The position numbers and the translations under genes were made by a program. A stretch of 51,633 nt of DNA from Methanothrix sp. (GTDB lineage Archaea > Halobacteriota > Methanosarcinia > Methanotrichales > Methanotrichaceae), in assembly GCA_026394555.1 (NCBI GenBank), contig JAPKXZ010000022.1, positions 1-51,633 on the forward strand, read 5' to 3'. The notes under the pieces were generated by a model that saw only the letters and a program-made list of their open reading frames with translations, did not search any database and was not told the origin of the DNA. This document shows, piece by piece, positions 1 through 7,825 of this stretch. The stretch's first letter is position 1. Every line of letters starts with the position of its first letter.

Positions 1-6
1 TAATCT

Positions 7-663
7 ATGAAGAAAAAATTAGTGAATAGAAAGATCGCCCTGGCATTTGTGCTGATGCTTGTGCCTGCAATCACGCTCTCGTATTTAGCAAGCGTGTTCA
101 CTGTCTTGCCCTTCGACCTGAAGTCCTACCACGAGTTGCAAGAGGAAGCAAACCCATTATTTAACATTTTAATGCAATGGGTCAGCTATCTCGGCGAAAC
201 AGCGATTTCGATGGCACTGACTGCCATCATTGTTGCGACATTTGCATCGCGGCGCCAATGGCTAGAGGCGATCTTTATGCTAGCGACAACCAGCAGCGTA
301 TTGCTGACTTTTGCGCTGAAGGAGGTCATCCATCGAGCGCGTCCATTCCCGTTAGCTGAAAATGCAACCGGGCTCATACAGAAGATCAACCAATACAGTT
401 ATCCGAGCGGACATGTCCTATTTTTTGTCGTCTTTTTTGGATTTTTCGCTTATCTTGCATGGATGCACTTTGCTGGACGGGTGCGGATGATCGTCATTAC
501 CATTTGTGCTGCATTGATCATTCTAATCGGACCATCACGTATATTTCTTGGAGCACATTGGGCGAGCGACGTTATAGGTAGTTATATCATCGGCACTATA
601 TGGCTATTTGTTTTGATTCTCGCATATCAAGAGGTGATGCGCAGGAGAGATCATGATCCCTAG
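7..663 (+). CDS. PAP2-family membrane phosphatase
   Basis: A 218-residue integral membrane protein of the type 2 phosphatidic acid phosphatase (PAP2) family, which removes phosphate from lipid or isoprenoid phosphates at the membrane. The three family motifs are in order: KEVIHRARPFP (about residues 104-114), YPSGH (about 132-136), and SRIFLGAHWASDV (about 176-188) with the catalytic His. Hydrophobic segments lie between them, and residues 10-32 form an N-terminal membrane anchor. The substrate (undecaprenyl or archaeal prenyl pyrophosphate, or another lipid phosphate) cannot be told from sequence. The upstream context is cut off by the window edge. Base composition is A+T-richer than the core genes to the right, so acquisition by transfer is possible but unproven. 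Confidence 0.85.
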   Translation: MKKKLVNRKIALAFVLMLVPAITLSYLASVFTVLPFDLKSYHELQEEANPLFNILMQWVSYLGETAISMALTAIIVATFASRRQWLEAIFMLATTSSVLLTFALKEVIHRARPFPLAENATGLIQKINQYSYPSGHVLFFVVFFGFFAYLAWMHFAGRVRMIVITICAALIILIGPSRIFLGAHWASDVIGSYIIGTIWLFVLILAYQEVMRRRDHDP

Positions 664-860
664 GTCGAGCCTAACCTTCAAGGAGGCCGAAGGTAGACAA
701 CACCCCATCTAAATCCTTTTTGGATTCTTTTGTTGACAATGTTTTGGAACGATATCTTTAAGGATGATGGTTAATTTTTTGTTTTATAATGGACACTTTG
801 TACTATAATCTACGATTTGTGTCACAAAGGCCATATATGAAACAGGACAAGCAAATTAGT

Positions 861-926
861 AGTAATTCGCATACCTCCAGATCCGCCTCCCTCGAATCTG
901 GTAGTGCTCCGGATAAACGAATTACT
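861..926. other. Nested inverted repeats (possible structured leader RNA)
   Basis: AGTAATTCG (861-869) pairs perfectly with CGAATTACT (918-926). Inside it CCAGAT (877-882) pairs with ATCTGG (896-901). The element ends 33 bases before the ATG of the lamin-tail gene, so it would lie in that gene's 5' leader if transcription starts downstream of the A+T-rich stretch near 781-815. It may be a cis-regulatory RNA or a protein-binding inverted repeat. No known riboswitch class is recognised. The rest of the 664-959 gap holds only a small TCC/GGA hairpin near 714-727 that could end the PAP2 transcript. Confidence 0.4.
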
Positions 927-959
927 CACCCAAATAGAAAAAACACATAAGGTGTCTAT

Positions 960-1499
960 ATGAAGAGATCTAAGAAATATGGATTGGTGCTTGTCACCAT
1001 GCTTATGGCGCTCTCGATTGGAGTTGCCTTTGGAGAAAATGTCACAACGGCTGATAAGATGATGCCGTCGAATGTAGTGAATGTAGCTACTGCGGGATCA
1101 AATGCAAATGTGGCAGATGCCGCAGATGCGAAGGAGAAAGAAGCCGTTGATAAGAATGAAACTGGTGAGGACAATGTCATCATTGACAACGTAACTTTTA
1201 GCACGACAACCCAGTATGTTGAACTCAAAAACAATGAGACATCAGGACAAGACCTAACTGGCTGGAAGCTTGAGGTACAGAATAAGGCGGTATTTACCTT
1301 CCCTAAGTTCATGCTAGATGCAAATGCTACCGTCGCGGTTCATACAGGAACAGGAAAAGATAGCAAGACAGACCTCTATGCTACAAATTCATTGATCTCC
1401 AAATCAGATGAAGAAGTTTCCTTGCGAGATGCAAATGGTGCAATAGTTAGCACTTCAGAAGAACCGAATGAGACATCCGATAAGCCTACAGATGCTTGA
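960..1499 (+). CDS. Secreted lamin-tail-domain protein
   Basis: A 179-residue exported protein. Residues 1-25 form a signal peptide (positive MKRSKK, then a hydrophobic core ending near AFG). An Ala/Asp-rich low-complexity linker follows (about 35-65). Residues about 70-160 resemble a lamin-tail (LTD) beta-sandwich: the pattern VIIDNVTF...QYVELKNNE...DLTGWKLE...FTFPKFMLDANATVAVHTG is the usual LTD core. In prokaryotes this domain occurs on cell-surface proteins and secreted nucleases, usually as a binding module; here it is the only domain. AAGGTG sits 6 bases before the ATG. The Thr/Glu-rich C-terminus has no anchor. The ligand is unknown. Confidence 0.7.
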   Translation: MKRSKKYGLVLVTMLMALSIGVAFGENVTTADKMMPSNVVNVATAGSNANVADAADAKEKEAVDKNETGEDNVIIDNVTFSTTTQYVELKNNETSGQDLTGWKLEVQNKAVFTFPKFMLDANATVAVHTGTGKDSKTDLYATNSLISKSDEEVSLRDANGAIVSTSEEPNETSDKPTDA

Positions 1500-1600
1500 G
1501 CTGAAAAAGAGGCATCTCAAAACAATATCGTCGATGTTGGACTCGAACCTAGAGAGGAGATCGAGCTGATACTTAATATAAGATCTTATGATGAGCCCGT

Positions 1601-1747
1601 ATGAAAAAGCTTTCCAATTTATGGGCAGGCATATTGATAGTTGCGATAATCTCAATCGCAATCATATCTACTGGCCCATCTCTCGTACAAAACATAAGAA
1701 TCGGCTTGGAATTCAAAGGTAGATACGAAAATGAACACAATAGATAA
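1601..1747 (+). CDS. Small single-TM protein, weakly SecD N-terminus-like
   Basis: A 48-residue open frame with a positive N-terminus (MKKLSNLWAG), one hydrophobic span of about 20 residues, then a polar tail containing IRIGLEFKG. A membrane span followed by GL(D/E)(F/L)KG resembles the first transmembrane helix and following segment of SecD. If the resemblance is real this is a truncated relic; otherwise it is a small membrane peptide. The end overlaps the next gene's start (1731) by 17 bases in another frame, so translation could be coupled. No clear Shine-Dalgarno is present. Low confidence as a functional gene. Confidence 0.3.
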   Translation: MKKLSNLWAGILIVAIISIAIISTGPSLVQNIRIGLEFKGRYENEHNR

Positions 1748-2984
1748 TCAATCAAGGATTTCCTTCAAGGCAGGAGAGCAGTTGTTAAGCAAAGTTCCGG
1801 AAATCACCCTTTATTTCTGGACCATCAAAGTCCTTTGTACCACGGTTGGCGAAACCGCATCGGATTTCTTGAACGTTAATTTGAATTTTGGCTTGACTGG
1901 TACTTCCATTGTAGTGGGGATTTTATTGTTGATTGCGCTATTTTTCCAATTTAGGGCAAAGAGATACATTCCCGGAATCTATTGGATAACAGTGGTCTTG
2001 ATTAGCATCTTTGGCACTTTGGTAACAGATAATTTAAGCGATGCCATGCATGTACCTCTTGAGTTGAGCACGATAGCGTTCAGCATTTTGCTGGCAATAA
2101 CTTTTGCCATTTGGTATGCCAAAGAAAAAACGCTTTCCATCCATTCAATTTTTACAAGGCAAAGAGAAGCATTTTATTGGCTGGCAATTCTTTTTACATT
2201 TGCCCTAGGAACAGCGTCGGGCGATTTGATGGCTGAAAGTCTTGGTCTTGGCTATTTAACTACCGGCGTGATTGTCGTCGCAACGGTTGCATTCTTTGCC
2301 ATCGGTTGGAAAATGGGGTTGGATTCCGTTCTGGCATTTTGGGTTATTTACATTATGACACGGCCGCTGGGTGCTTCCATGGGAGATTTTCTGTCACAAC
2401 CCCAAAAATACGGAGGATTGGATCTTGGAGCGACGGTTACTACTTTCATATTTACTGGAGCAATCCTGACAACAGTCCTTTTCCTTTCGATCACCAAAAA
2501 GGATTTAATTGCCAAACCATCAATTGGCGAGGTGGAAATTAAACCACAACGTAAACCACAACGCATTCCTGCGATTTGGCAAACTGCAACCGTTATTTGT
2601 TTGCTGTTGGTTGTTTCAGGATCCGGCTACTATTGGTGCCATTCAGCACTCCAGGCCAAGGAAAATATTTTATTGCAAGCAGATAATTCATCCGGGCAAG
2701 CCACCAAGGCACCGCCGTTGGGTGATTTGACGGTTTTCAAGACGATAACCCAGGATACGCTTGATTTTGTGAACGCCAACAATTTGTCGGGCGCAAAAAC
2801 CCAGGTCAATGATCTGGAATACGAATGGGACAATTCCGAAGCTCGCTTGAAACCGATGAATCCGACCAAATGGACGGAAATCGATACCGCCATCGATCAG
2901 GTATTGCGGCAAGTCCGCGCCGTAAATCCAAATGCCGCCACCTGCAAGTCTTCGCTTCAGGCATTATTGACTAAGCTGAAATAA
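1731..2984 (+). CDS. COG4705-like multi-pass membrane protein
   Basis: A 417-residue membrane protein. It begins with a short cytosolic segment, then KVPEITLYFWTIKVLCTTVGETASDFL, the hallmark of the COG4705 membrane-anchored family. The motif recurs in degenerate form as internal repeats, each pairing helices with a T.(G/S)(D/E) element: FGTLVTDNL (near 103), FALGTASGDLMAE (near 157) and RPLGASMGDFL (near 212). About eight transmembrane helices cover residues 30-265; another at about 285-305 is followed by an extracytoplasmic helical tail (310-417). Function is unknown. Such proteins are mostly bacterial, and the tail is unusual for the family. AAAGGTAG lies 9 bases before the ATG. Confidence 0.65.
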   Translation: MNTIDNQSRISFKAGEQLLSKVPEITLYFWTIKVLCTTVGETASDFLNVNLNFGLTGTSIVVGILLLIALFFQFRAKRYIPGIYWITVVLISIFGTLVTDNLSDAMHVPLELSTIAFSILLAITFAIWYAKEKTLSIHSIFTRQREAFYWLAILFTFALGTASGDLMAESLGLGYLTTGVIVVATVAFFAIGWKMGLDSVLAFWVIYIMTRPLGASMGDFLSQPQKYGGLDLGATVTTFIFTGAILTTVLFLSITKKDLIAKPSIGEVEIKPQRKPQRIPAIWQTATVICLLLVVSGSGYYWCHSALQAKENILLQADNSSGQATKAPPLGDLTVFKTITQDTLDFVNANNLSGAKTQVNDLEYEWDNSEARLKPMNPTKWTEIDTAIDQVLRQVRAVNPNAATCKSSLQALLTKLK

Positions 2985-3297
2985 TCTCATATCCTGGCCC
3001 ATTAAACGCCCGATCAGATATAACGCATAGCTAAGAGTAGTGAAACTGCGGCGGCGCACCCACGCGCAGCAAGCTGCAGGGCATCCGAGGCGCCGCCGCA
3101 TGAAAATGGAACCAGGTAGGGCTGATCCAAGCCTAAGTTGAATACGTATGCCCTTTATCCCAGTCGTAGCAAGCTGCGGGGTATTCATCAAAAATAAATG
3201 AAGTGAGAACATCTAGTGCTTCGCAAATAACTTCGGGATAGAAGCATATATCGGGATAGACTTTTATTTTCTCCATTTTCACGCCGCCTTCCTACGC
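2985..3297. other. Intergenic region with large GC-rich hairpin
   Basis: No credible gene is seen. A perfect 11-bp inverted repeat, TGCGGCGGCGC (3047-3057) and GCGCCGCCGCA (3090-3100), encloses a 32-base loop that contains a second small palindrome (GCAGC/GCTGC). A similar string AGCAAGCTGC occurs again near 3169-3178. The hairpin lies between the convergent ends of the COG4705-like gene and kae1, so it may act as a bidirectional terminator or be a relic of a mobile element. Confidence 0.4.
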
Positions 3298-4272
3298 TCA
3301 GGCCCACGTCACCGCCACATCGTCCGTCCTGTACCCCGGCCGCACCTTCGACTCCGCTAGAGGCGTTGTTGCCCCGCTTTTCAGCATGATCAATCCTGTG
3401 TAGGCGATCATGCTGCCGTTGTCGCCCATGAATTTTCGCGGCGGCAAAAAGAATTTCGCGCCTCTCTCCTCGCACATGATATTGAGCATCTCGCCCAGGC
3501 GCTTGTTGGCTCCTACGCCTCCCACCAGCATGGCCTCCTTCTTCTCGGCATGGGCCATGGCCCGCTCTGTGACCTCTACCAGCATGGCAAAGGCCGTCTC
3601 CTGCAAGCTGTAGCAGACATCATTCAGATCGTACTTCTTGGCCGCCTCTGTGGCCGCTGTGGACAGGCCGGAGAAGGAGAGGTCCATGCCCTTCACGGTG
3701 TAGGGCAGGGGGATGTACTGCTTCGCTTCGCGGGCCAGCTCCTCCACCTTGGGCCCGCCCGGATGGGCAAGTCCCACAGAGCGGGCGAACTTGTCGATGG
3801 CATTTCCCACGCTGATGTCCAGGGTCTCGCCGAAGATGCGGTAGTGGCCCTGGCGCAGCGCCAAAACTTGCGAGTTGGCCCCGCTCACGTAAATGACCGC
3901 GGGGTCATGCGCCCCTGATTGCCATTTGCCCACTTCAATGTGCGCCACGCAGTGATTGACGCCGACAAGGGGTACGGCAAAGCGCAGAGAGAGGGTGCGC
4001 GCCGCGGTGGCTACGGTGCGCAGGCACGGCCCCAGTCCCGGACCCTGGGAGAAGGCGACGGCATCGATCTTTAAGCCCTGCTGGCGAGAGTAGCCCAGCA
4101 CCTCACCCACTACCTTGGCCATGTATTCCGCATGATGCTGGGCCGCCTCGCGAGGGTGGATGCCACCTTTGGCCGGGGTGTAGGTGGCGCTCTTCTCGTA
4201 GATCACACCCTGCTCATCCACCAGAGCGACGCTCAGGTTCCAGGCCGTTCCTTCCAGGCCGAATATTATCAT
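3298..4272 (-). CDS. kae1: tRNA N6-threonylcarbamoyladenosine synthase Kae1 (KEOPS)
   Basis: The 324-residue Kae1/TsaD-family ATPase transfers the threonylcarbamoyl group onto A37 of ANN-decoding tRNAs within the KEOPS complex. The ASKHA fold is clear: MIIFGLEGTAWNLSVAL at the N-terminus, NHCVAHIEVG (about 107-116) with the metal-binding His pair, and VGGVGANKRLGEML and FMGDNGSMIAYTG toward the C-terminus. The ATG at 4272 gives the standard Kae1 N-terminus; the frame stays open upstream but that stretch is only the shadow of purD. Many methanogens fuse Kae1 to the kinase Bud32; here it stands alone, so Bud32 must be encoded elsewhere. It lies 29 bases downstream of purD and is probably cotranscribed. 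Confidence 0.95.
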   Translation of the reverse strand: MIIFGLEGTAWNLSVALVDEQGVIYEKSATYTPAKGGIHPREAAQHHAEYMAKVVGEVLGYSRQQGLKIDAVAFSQGPGLGPCLRTVATAARTLSLRFAVPLVGVNHCVAHIEVGKWQSGAHDPAVIYVSGANSQVLALRQGHYRIFGETLDISVGNAIDKFARSVGLAHPGGPKVEELAREAKQYIPLPYTVKGMDLSFSGLSTAATEAAKKYDLNDVCYSLQETAFAMLVEVTERAMAHAEKKEAMLVGGVGANKRLGEMLNIMCEERGAKFFLPPRKFMGDNGSMIAYTGLIMLKSGATTPLAESKVRPGYRTDDVAVTWA

Positions 4273-4301
4273 AGTAGCTGTAGCTCCTGTTTTTTTCCGT
4301 T

Positions 4302-5723
4302 TCAGACGTAGCCCTGGCCGATGTCCTTTCGGTAGCGCATTCCATTGAAACGGATGCGCTTGATGTTGTCGTAAGCCTTGATCCTGGCCTCGGCCAGGCT
4401 GTGGCCGCGCGCGACCAGGGTCAACACCCGGCCGCCCGTGGTAAACAGCCTTCTCTTGCCCGTGGCATCCTGGCCAAAGGCCGTGCCGTTGTGGTAGACC
4501 AGAACCGCAGGGTCTACTTTCTCCAGGCCGGTGAGGGGCATGTTGGTGTAGTGATCTCCCGGATAGCCGGGCCGCTCCTCGCCTCCTCCGGAGGAGTGGG
4601 GCTTGATCGCCCTTCCTGAAGTAGCGCATATCCCCAGGCAATAGTCACGCGACCACTGCAGCGGCACCGAGGCGAGCTTTCTGTCCAGCAATGCTTCAGA
4701 TAAGAGGAAGAAGTCCGTCTCCAGGCGGGGCAGAATGACCTGCGTCTCTGGATCGCCCAGGCGCACATTGATCTCCAGCACGGACGGCTCCCGATCTTCT
4801 GAGATCATGAGCCCGAAGTAGATCACGCCCACGTATTCGTGCCCTGTGGCCTCATGAAAGCCATGCACCGTGGGCAGGGCAATTTTATTCATTATCTTCT
4901 CTGTCAGCTCCTCGTCCAGCCAGGGGTGGGGCGAGAATCCGCCCATGCCGCCGGTGTTGGGATTGTTCTCTAAATAGGGATTATTGGAGAGCTTATTGAA
5001 GAGCCGGACGGCAACCGTCTCGTCTGCGGAAAAAGCCTGCTTGTAGTCTAAAGCCGACTCCAACGGCTGAACCGTCCTGCCGTCACTAAGGGCAAAGAAC
5101 ATCAGCTCGCGCCCTTCCAGCCGCTTTTCGATCTCGATTCTCTCTCCCGCCTTACCAAAGAGCTTGGGGCTGACCATGATGCGCTCAATTGTTGACCGGG
5201 CCTCCTCTTCTGTGGAGCAGACTATGGAGCCCTTTCCTGCGGCCAGACCGTCCGCCTTGATCACCAGGCCATGGCCGGGATTTTCCGAGCAGAACTGCTG
5301 GACGTACTCTCTGGCAGCAGCCGGGTCACCGAAATTTTTGCAGGGCGGCACAGGAACATTCAGGCCCTTGAGAAGATCTTTGGTGGTGCACTTGCTGTTC
5401 TCAAGGATGGCTGCCTCTTTCTTGGGGCCCAGGATTCTCTGGCCTTCTTCCTGGAAGATATTGACAATACCATCGGACAGGTAGCCTTCCGGCCCGACAA
5501 AGGTCATGTCTATCCTTTCCTGTTTTGCAAAAGCGAGCAGTTCAAGAATGGTCTTGGGAGGCTTGCCTTGCACCGTTGCCAGGCGGCACTTCTCGATCAT
5601 CTCGCTGCCTGCATTGCCGGGAGCCACGAATACCGTCTCCACGCTGCCGCTTTTGGCAAAGGCATGGGCTATGGCATTTCCTCTGCCTCCTGCGTCCACT
5701 ACGAAAACTCTTTTGCCTGACAT
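4302..5723 (-). CDS. purD: Phosphoribosylamine-glycine ligase (GARS)
   Basis: A 473-residue ATP-grasp enzyme that makes glycinamide ribonucleotide, step two of purine synthesis. It shows the N-terminal VFVVDAGGRGNAIAHAFAKS, the ATP-grasp part HGLVIKADGLAAGKG (about 150-164), NPNTGGMGGFSPHPW, the metal-binding VLEINVRLGDPETQVILPRL, and a C-terminal GARS-C domain ending in IKRIRFNGMRYRKDIGQGY. An in-frame TTG lies just upstream, but the ATG at 5723 has AAGGGA about 7 bases before it and yields the expected start. It has no PurM or PurN fusion. Kae1 follows on the same strand after 29 bases. Confidence 0.95.
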   Translation of the reverse strand: MSGKRVFVVDAGGRGNAIAHAFAKSGSVETVFVAPGNAGSEMIEKCRLATVQGKPPKTILELLAFAKQERIDMTFVGPEGYLSDGIVNIFQEEGQRILGPKKEAAILENSKCTTKDLLKGLNVPVPPCKNFGDPAAAREYVQQFCSENPGHGLVIKADGLAAGKGSIVCSTEEEARSTIERIMVSPKLFGKAGERIEIEKRLEGRELMFFALSDGRTVQPLESALDYKQAFSADETVAVRLFNKLSNNPYLENNPNTGGMGGFSPHPWLDEELTEKIMNKIALPTVHGFHEATGHEYVGVIYFGLMISEDREPSVLEINVRLGDPETQVILPRLETDFFLLSEALLDRKLASVPLQWSRDYCLGICATSGRAIKPHSSGGGEERPGYPGDHYTNMPLTGLEKVDPAVLVYHNGTAFGQDATGKRRLFTTGGRVLTLVARGHSLAEARIKAYDNIKRIRFNGMRYRKDIGQGYV

Positions 5724-5825
5724 CAAATCCCTTATGAATAGTATAACCTAGATAAGCGTGATTGCAGTACATGAATTGCTGCATTGAATGGGTAAGGAAG
5801 CCGGAATAGCCTTTCCCATGGATAG

Positions 5826-5835
5826 TTATTTAAAA
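5826..5835 (+). promoter_or_regulatory. TATA box for glnA
   Basis: TTATTTAAAA lies between divergent purD and glnA. An archaeal start about 25 bases downstream would fall near 5857, giving glnA a leader of about 100 bases if translation begins at 5955. Confidence 0.5.
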
Positions 5836-5954
5836 CACCAGGTTGAGCCAAATTCGTAAATGTAATCCCGCCCCGGCATATGGGCAATAGATTTCACTCT
5901 CGCGGATTTCTGTTTATGAATGATCCGCAAAACGGCGCAGGAGATGATAATACA

Positions 5955-7280
5955 ATGTACTCTCAGGAGCAGGTGCTTAAAATCGTTCAGGAGAAGAACG
6001 TAGAGTTCCTCCGGCTACAGTTCACGGATATATCGGGAATTGTGAAGAACGTGGCCATTCCCGCCACCCAGATAGGAAAAGCCTTGAAGAGCGGCATATC
6101 TTTTGACGGCTCTTCCATTGAGGGGTTTGCCAGAATCCAGGAGTCGGATATGGTCCTGCAACCAGACCTTTCCACATTCAGCCTTCTGCCCTGGCGCTCC
6201 AAGGACGGCACTAATGAGGCCCGGCTGATCTGCGATGTGCATCTGCCCAACGGGAAGCCCTTCGAGGGCGATCCCCGCCGTGTCCTGCGCCTGCAGCTCG
6301 AAAAGGCCCAGGAGATGGGCTTTAAGATGAATGTCGGCCCGGAGCTGGAGTTCTTCCTCTTCGAAAAGCAGAATGGCGGCAGTGCTACCATCCCGCACGA
6401 CTCTGGGGGCTACTTTGACCTAGGCCCCGTGGACCTGGCCGAGGATGTACGCCGCGAAATCGTCCGGGCGCTCACAGAGATGGGCTTTACCATTGAAGCC
6501 TCTCATCACGAGGTTGCCAAGGGTCAGCACGAGATAGACTTCGTTTATGACGATGCTCTGAAGAACGCCGACAAGGTAGTGACCTTCAAGTATGTCACCA
6601 AGACCATCGCCATGAAAGAGGGCCTGCGCGCCACTTTCATGCCCAAGCCCATTTACGGTGCATCCGGCACGGGAATGCATGCTAATATCTCGCTATTTAG
6701 GGGCGGGGAGAATGCGTTCTTCGATTCCGAAACTGCCACGGGCATCAGCGATCTGGCCCGGTTCTTCGTAGGTGGCTTGATTGAGCACGCCTGTGCCATA
6801 ACCGCTATTGCCAATCCTCTTATCAACTCTTATAAGCGATTGGTCTCGGGTTTTGAAGCTCCCGTCTACATCACCTGGTCTGGGCCGAATCGCTCCTCCC
6901 TCATTCGTATTCCTGCCGGCCGGGGTCTATCCACGCGCATAGAGTTCCGTTCACCCGATCCGACCTGCAATCCCTACCTGACCTTTGCCGTAATCCTGGC
7001 CGCAGGCATGGACGGGATCAAGAGGGGCATCGATCCCGGAGAGCCGGTTGATCTGAATGTCTATCATCTGAGCCCCGCCGAGCGCAAAGCGTTGGGCATC
7101 AAGACCCTGCCAGCCAATCTCAAGGAGGCCCTGGATTATCTGGAGGCGGACAGTGTCGTACGCGAGGCTTTGGGCGAACATGTTTTTGAGAATATCATGC
7201 GCCTGGGTCTTTTGGAGTGGGAGGCTTACAACACCTACGTCCATCCCTGGGAGATTGAAAGGTATATCAATGCGTTTTGA
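5955..7280 (+). CDS. glnA: Glutamine synthetase type I
   Basis: A 441-residue dodecameric GSI that makes glutamine from glutamate, ammonia and ATP. The beta-grasp domain begins VEFLRLQFTDISG. DGSSIEGFARIQESDM, GPELEFFLFEK, HHEVAKGQHEIDF, YGASGTGMHANISL and NSYKRLVSGFEAPVYI are all family signatures for the metal, glutamate and ATP sites. The region around VDLNVYHLSPAERKALGI lacks the adenylylatable Tyr context of enterobacterial GSI-beta, so this is the GSI-alpha type of archaea and Firmicutes, regulated by feedback or PII-like proteins rather than adenylylation. The frame is open from 5880, but the ATG at 5955 with GGAGATG (5940-5946) gives the normal family start; 5916 is an alternative. 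A PII gene lies far away at 34.9 kb. Confidence 0.95.
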   Translation: MYSQEQVLKIVQEKNVEFLRLQFTDISGIVKNVAIPATQIGKALKSGISFDGSSIEGFARIQESDMVLQPDLSTFSLLPWRSKDGTNEARLICDVHLPNGKPFEGDPRRVLRLQLEKAQEMGFKMNVGPELEFFLFEKQNGGSATIPHDSGGYFDLGPVDLAEDVRREIVRALTEMGFTIEASHHEVAKGQHEIDFVYDDALKNADKVVTFKYVTKTIAMKEGLRATFMPKPIYGASGTGMHANISLFRGGENAFFDSETATGISDLARFFVGGLIEHACAITAIANPLINSYKRLVSGFEAPVYITWSGPNRSSLIRIPAGRGLSTRIEFRSPDPTCNPYLTFAVILAAGMDGIKRGIDPGEPVDLNVYHLSPAERKALGIKTLPANLKEALDYLEADSVVREALGEHVFENIMRLGLLEWEAYNTYVHPWEIERYINAF

Positions 7281-7419
7281 GGGGCATTTACGGCTCCCAT
7301 CATCTCTTTTTTCCGGTACTTTTTGAATTTACTTCTGTGGGTAATTTGCTTATACCGGTCCTTAACGGTTATTATTAAATGCATGCGCCGGGGCTCTCAG
7401 GCAAACTGTCACCCGAAAG

Positions 7420-7430
7420 TTTATATATAG
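7420..7430 (+). promoter_or_regulatory. TATA box for tRNA-Lys/tRNA-Trp
   Basis: TTTATATATAG starts 31 bases before the mature 5' end of tRNA-Lys, the usual archaeal spacing. tRNA-Trp follows after 13 bases and probably shares the transcript. Confidence 0.7.
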
Positions 7431-7450
7431 CATCAACCTTGGAGGAGTCC

Positions 7451-7524
7451 GGGCCGGTAGCTTAGTCAGGCAGAGCGAAAGGCTCTTAACCTTTAGGTCG
7501 GGGGTTCAAATCCCTCTCGGCCCG
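7451..7524 (+). tRNA. tRNA-Lys (CUU)
   Basis: A 74-base cloverleaf. Acceptor GGGCCGG pairs with TCGGCCC (one G-U). The anticodon stem AAAGG/CCTTT encloses loop CTCTTAA with anticodon CUU. The T arm is GGGGG-TTCAAAT-CCCTC. The discriminator base is G and CCA is not encoded. No intron is present. Confidence 0.95.
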
Positions 7525-7537
7525 CTTTAAAACAACC

Positions 7538-7745
7538 GGGGCTGTGGCCTAGCCAGGTAGGGCGATGGGCTCCAGCGGTATAATTTAATGATGAGCAACG
7601 GGTCTACTGAGATCTCTCGACGGGGAGATCGTTGATGATCCGTTGGAGCACTGAAATGAGCTGTTATCAGCCACCGATTTCCGGCTGTATGCACTTCAGT
7701 ATCGGAGATACCCGTCGATCGTGAGTTCGAATCTCACCAGCCCCA
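7538..7745 (+). tRNA. tRNA-Trp (CCA) with 134-base intron
   Basis: Exons 7538-7575 and 7710-7745. Acceptor GGGGCTG/CAGCCCC, anticodon stem ATGGG/CCCGT, anticodon CCA at 7572-7574, T arm GTGAG-TTCGAAT-CTCAC, discriminator A, no encoded CCA. The intron (7576-7709) sits at the canonical 37/38 position. The splice sites form a textbook bulge-helix-bulge: the 4-bp helix CTCC (7570-7573) with GGAG (7704-7707), 5' bulge AG^C and 3' bulge AT^A, each cut after its second base, and the outer intron helix GGTAT/GTATC. The tRNA endonuclease should therefore excise it. Confidence 0.95.
7588..7654 (+). ncRNA. Box C/D guide RNA inside the tRNA-Trp intron
   Basis: Box C ATGATGA (7588-7594), box D' CTGA (7607-7610), box C' TTGATGA (7632-7638) and box D CTGA (7651-7654), each box pair separated by a 12-base guide. 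By the rule of methylating the target base paired five positions upstream of box D/D', the D' guide matches A36-U43 of the spliced tRNA and selects C39. The D guide matches G31-A36 and selects C34, with extra pairing across the 5' splice site in the precursor. In Haloferax volcanii the corresponding intron guides 2'-O-methylation of C34 and U39, so the function is conserved. The 21-base D'-C' spacer holds a GATCTC/GAGATC hairpin, which is longer than usual. Confidence 0.9.
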
Positions 7746-7784
7746 CCTTTTTATTCTAGGTTCATTATTTTGCTCTCCACAGCG

Positions 7785-7792
7785 TTTAAATA
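7785..7792 (+). promoter_or_regulatory. TATA box for the 102-residue gene
   Basis: TTTAAATA lies 34 bases upstream of the ATG at 7826, so the leader should be very short. Confidence 0.5.
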
Positions 7793-7825
7793 TTCTCTGG
7801 CCCCAGTCTATGCAAGGGTGCCGAG

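Noticed and set aside
2964-3212. Minus-strand 82-codon frame over the GC hairpin
   Set aside because: Overlaps the end of the COG4705-like gene and a perfect inverted repeat; composition follows the hairpin rather than a protein, and there is no ribosome site.
4273-4641. N-terminal extension of kae1 into purD
   Set aside because: The Arg/Gly/Pro-rich peptide is a shadow of purD in another frame; Kae1 homologues start at MIIFGLEGTAWNL.
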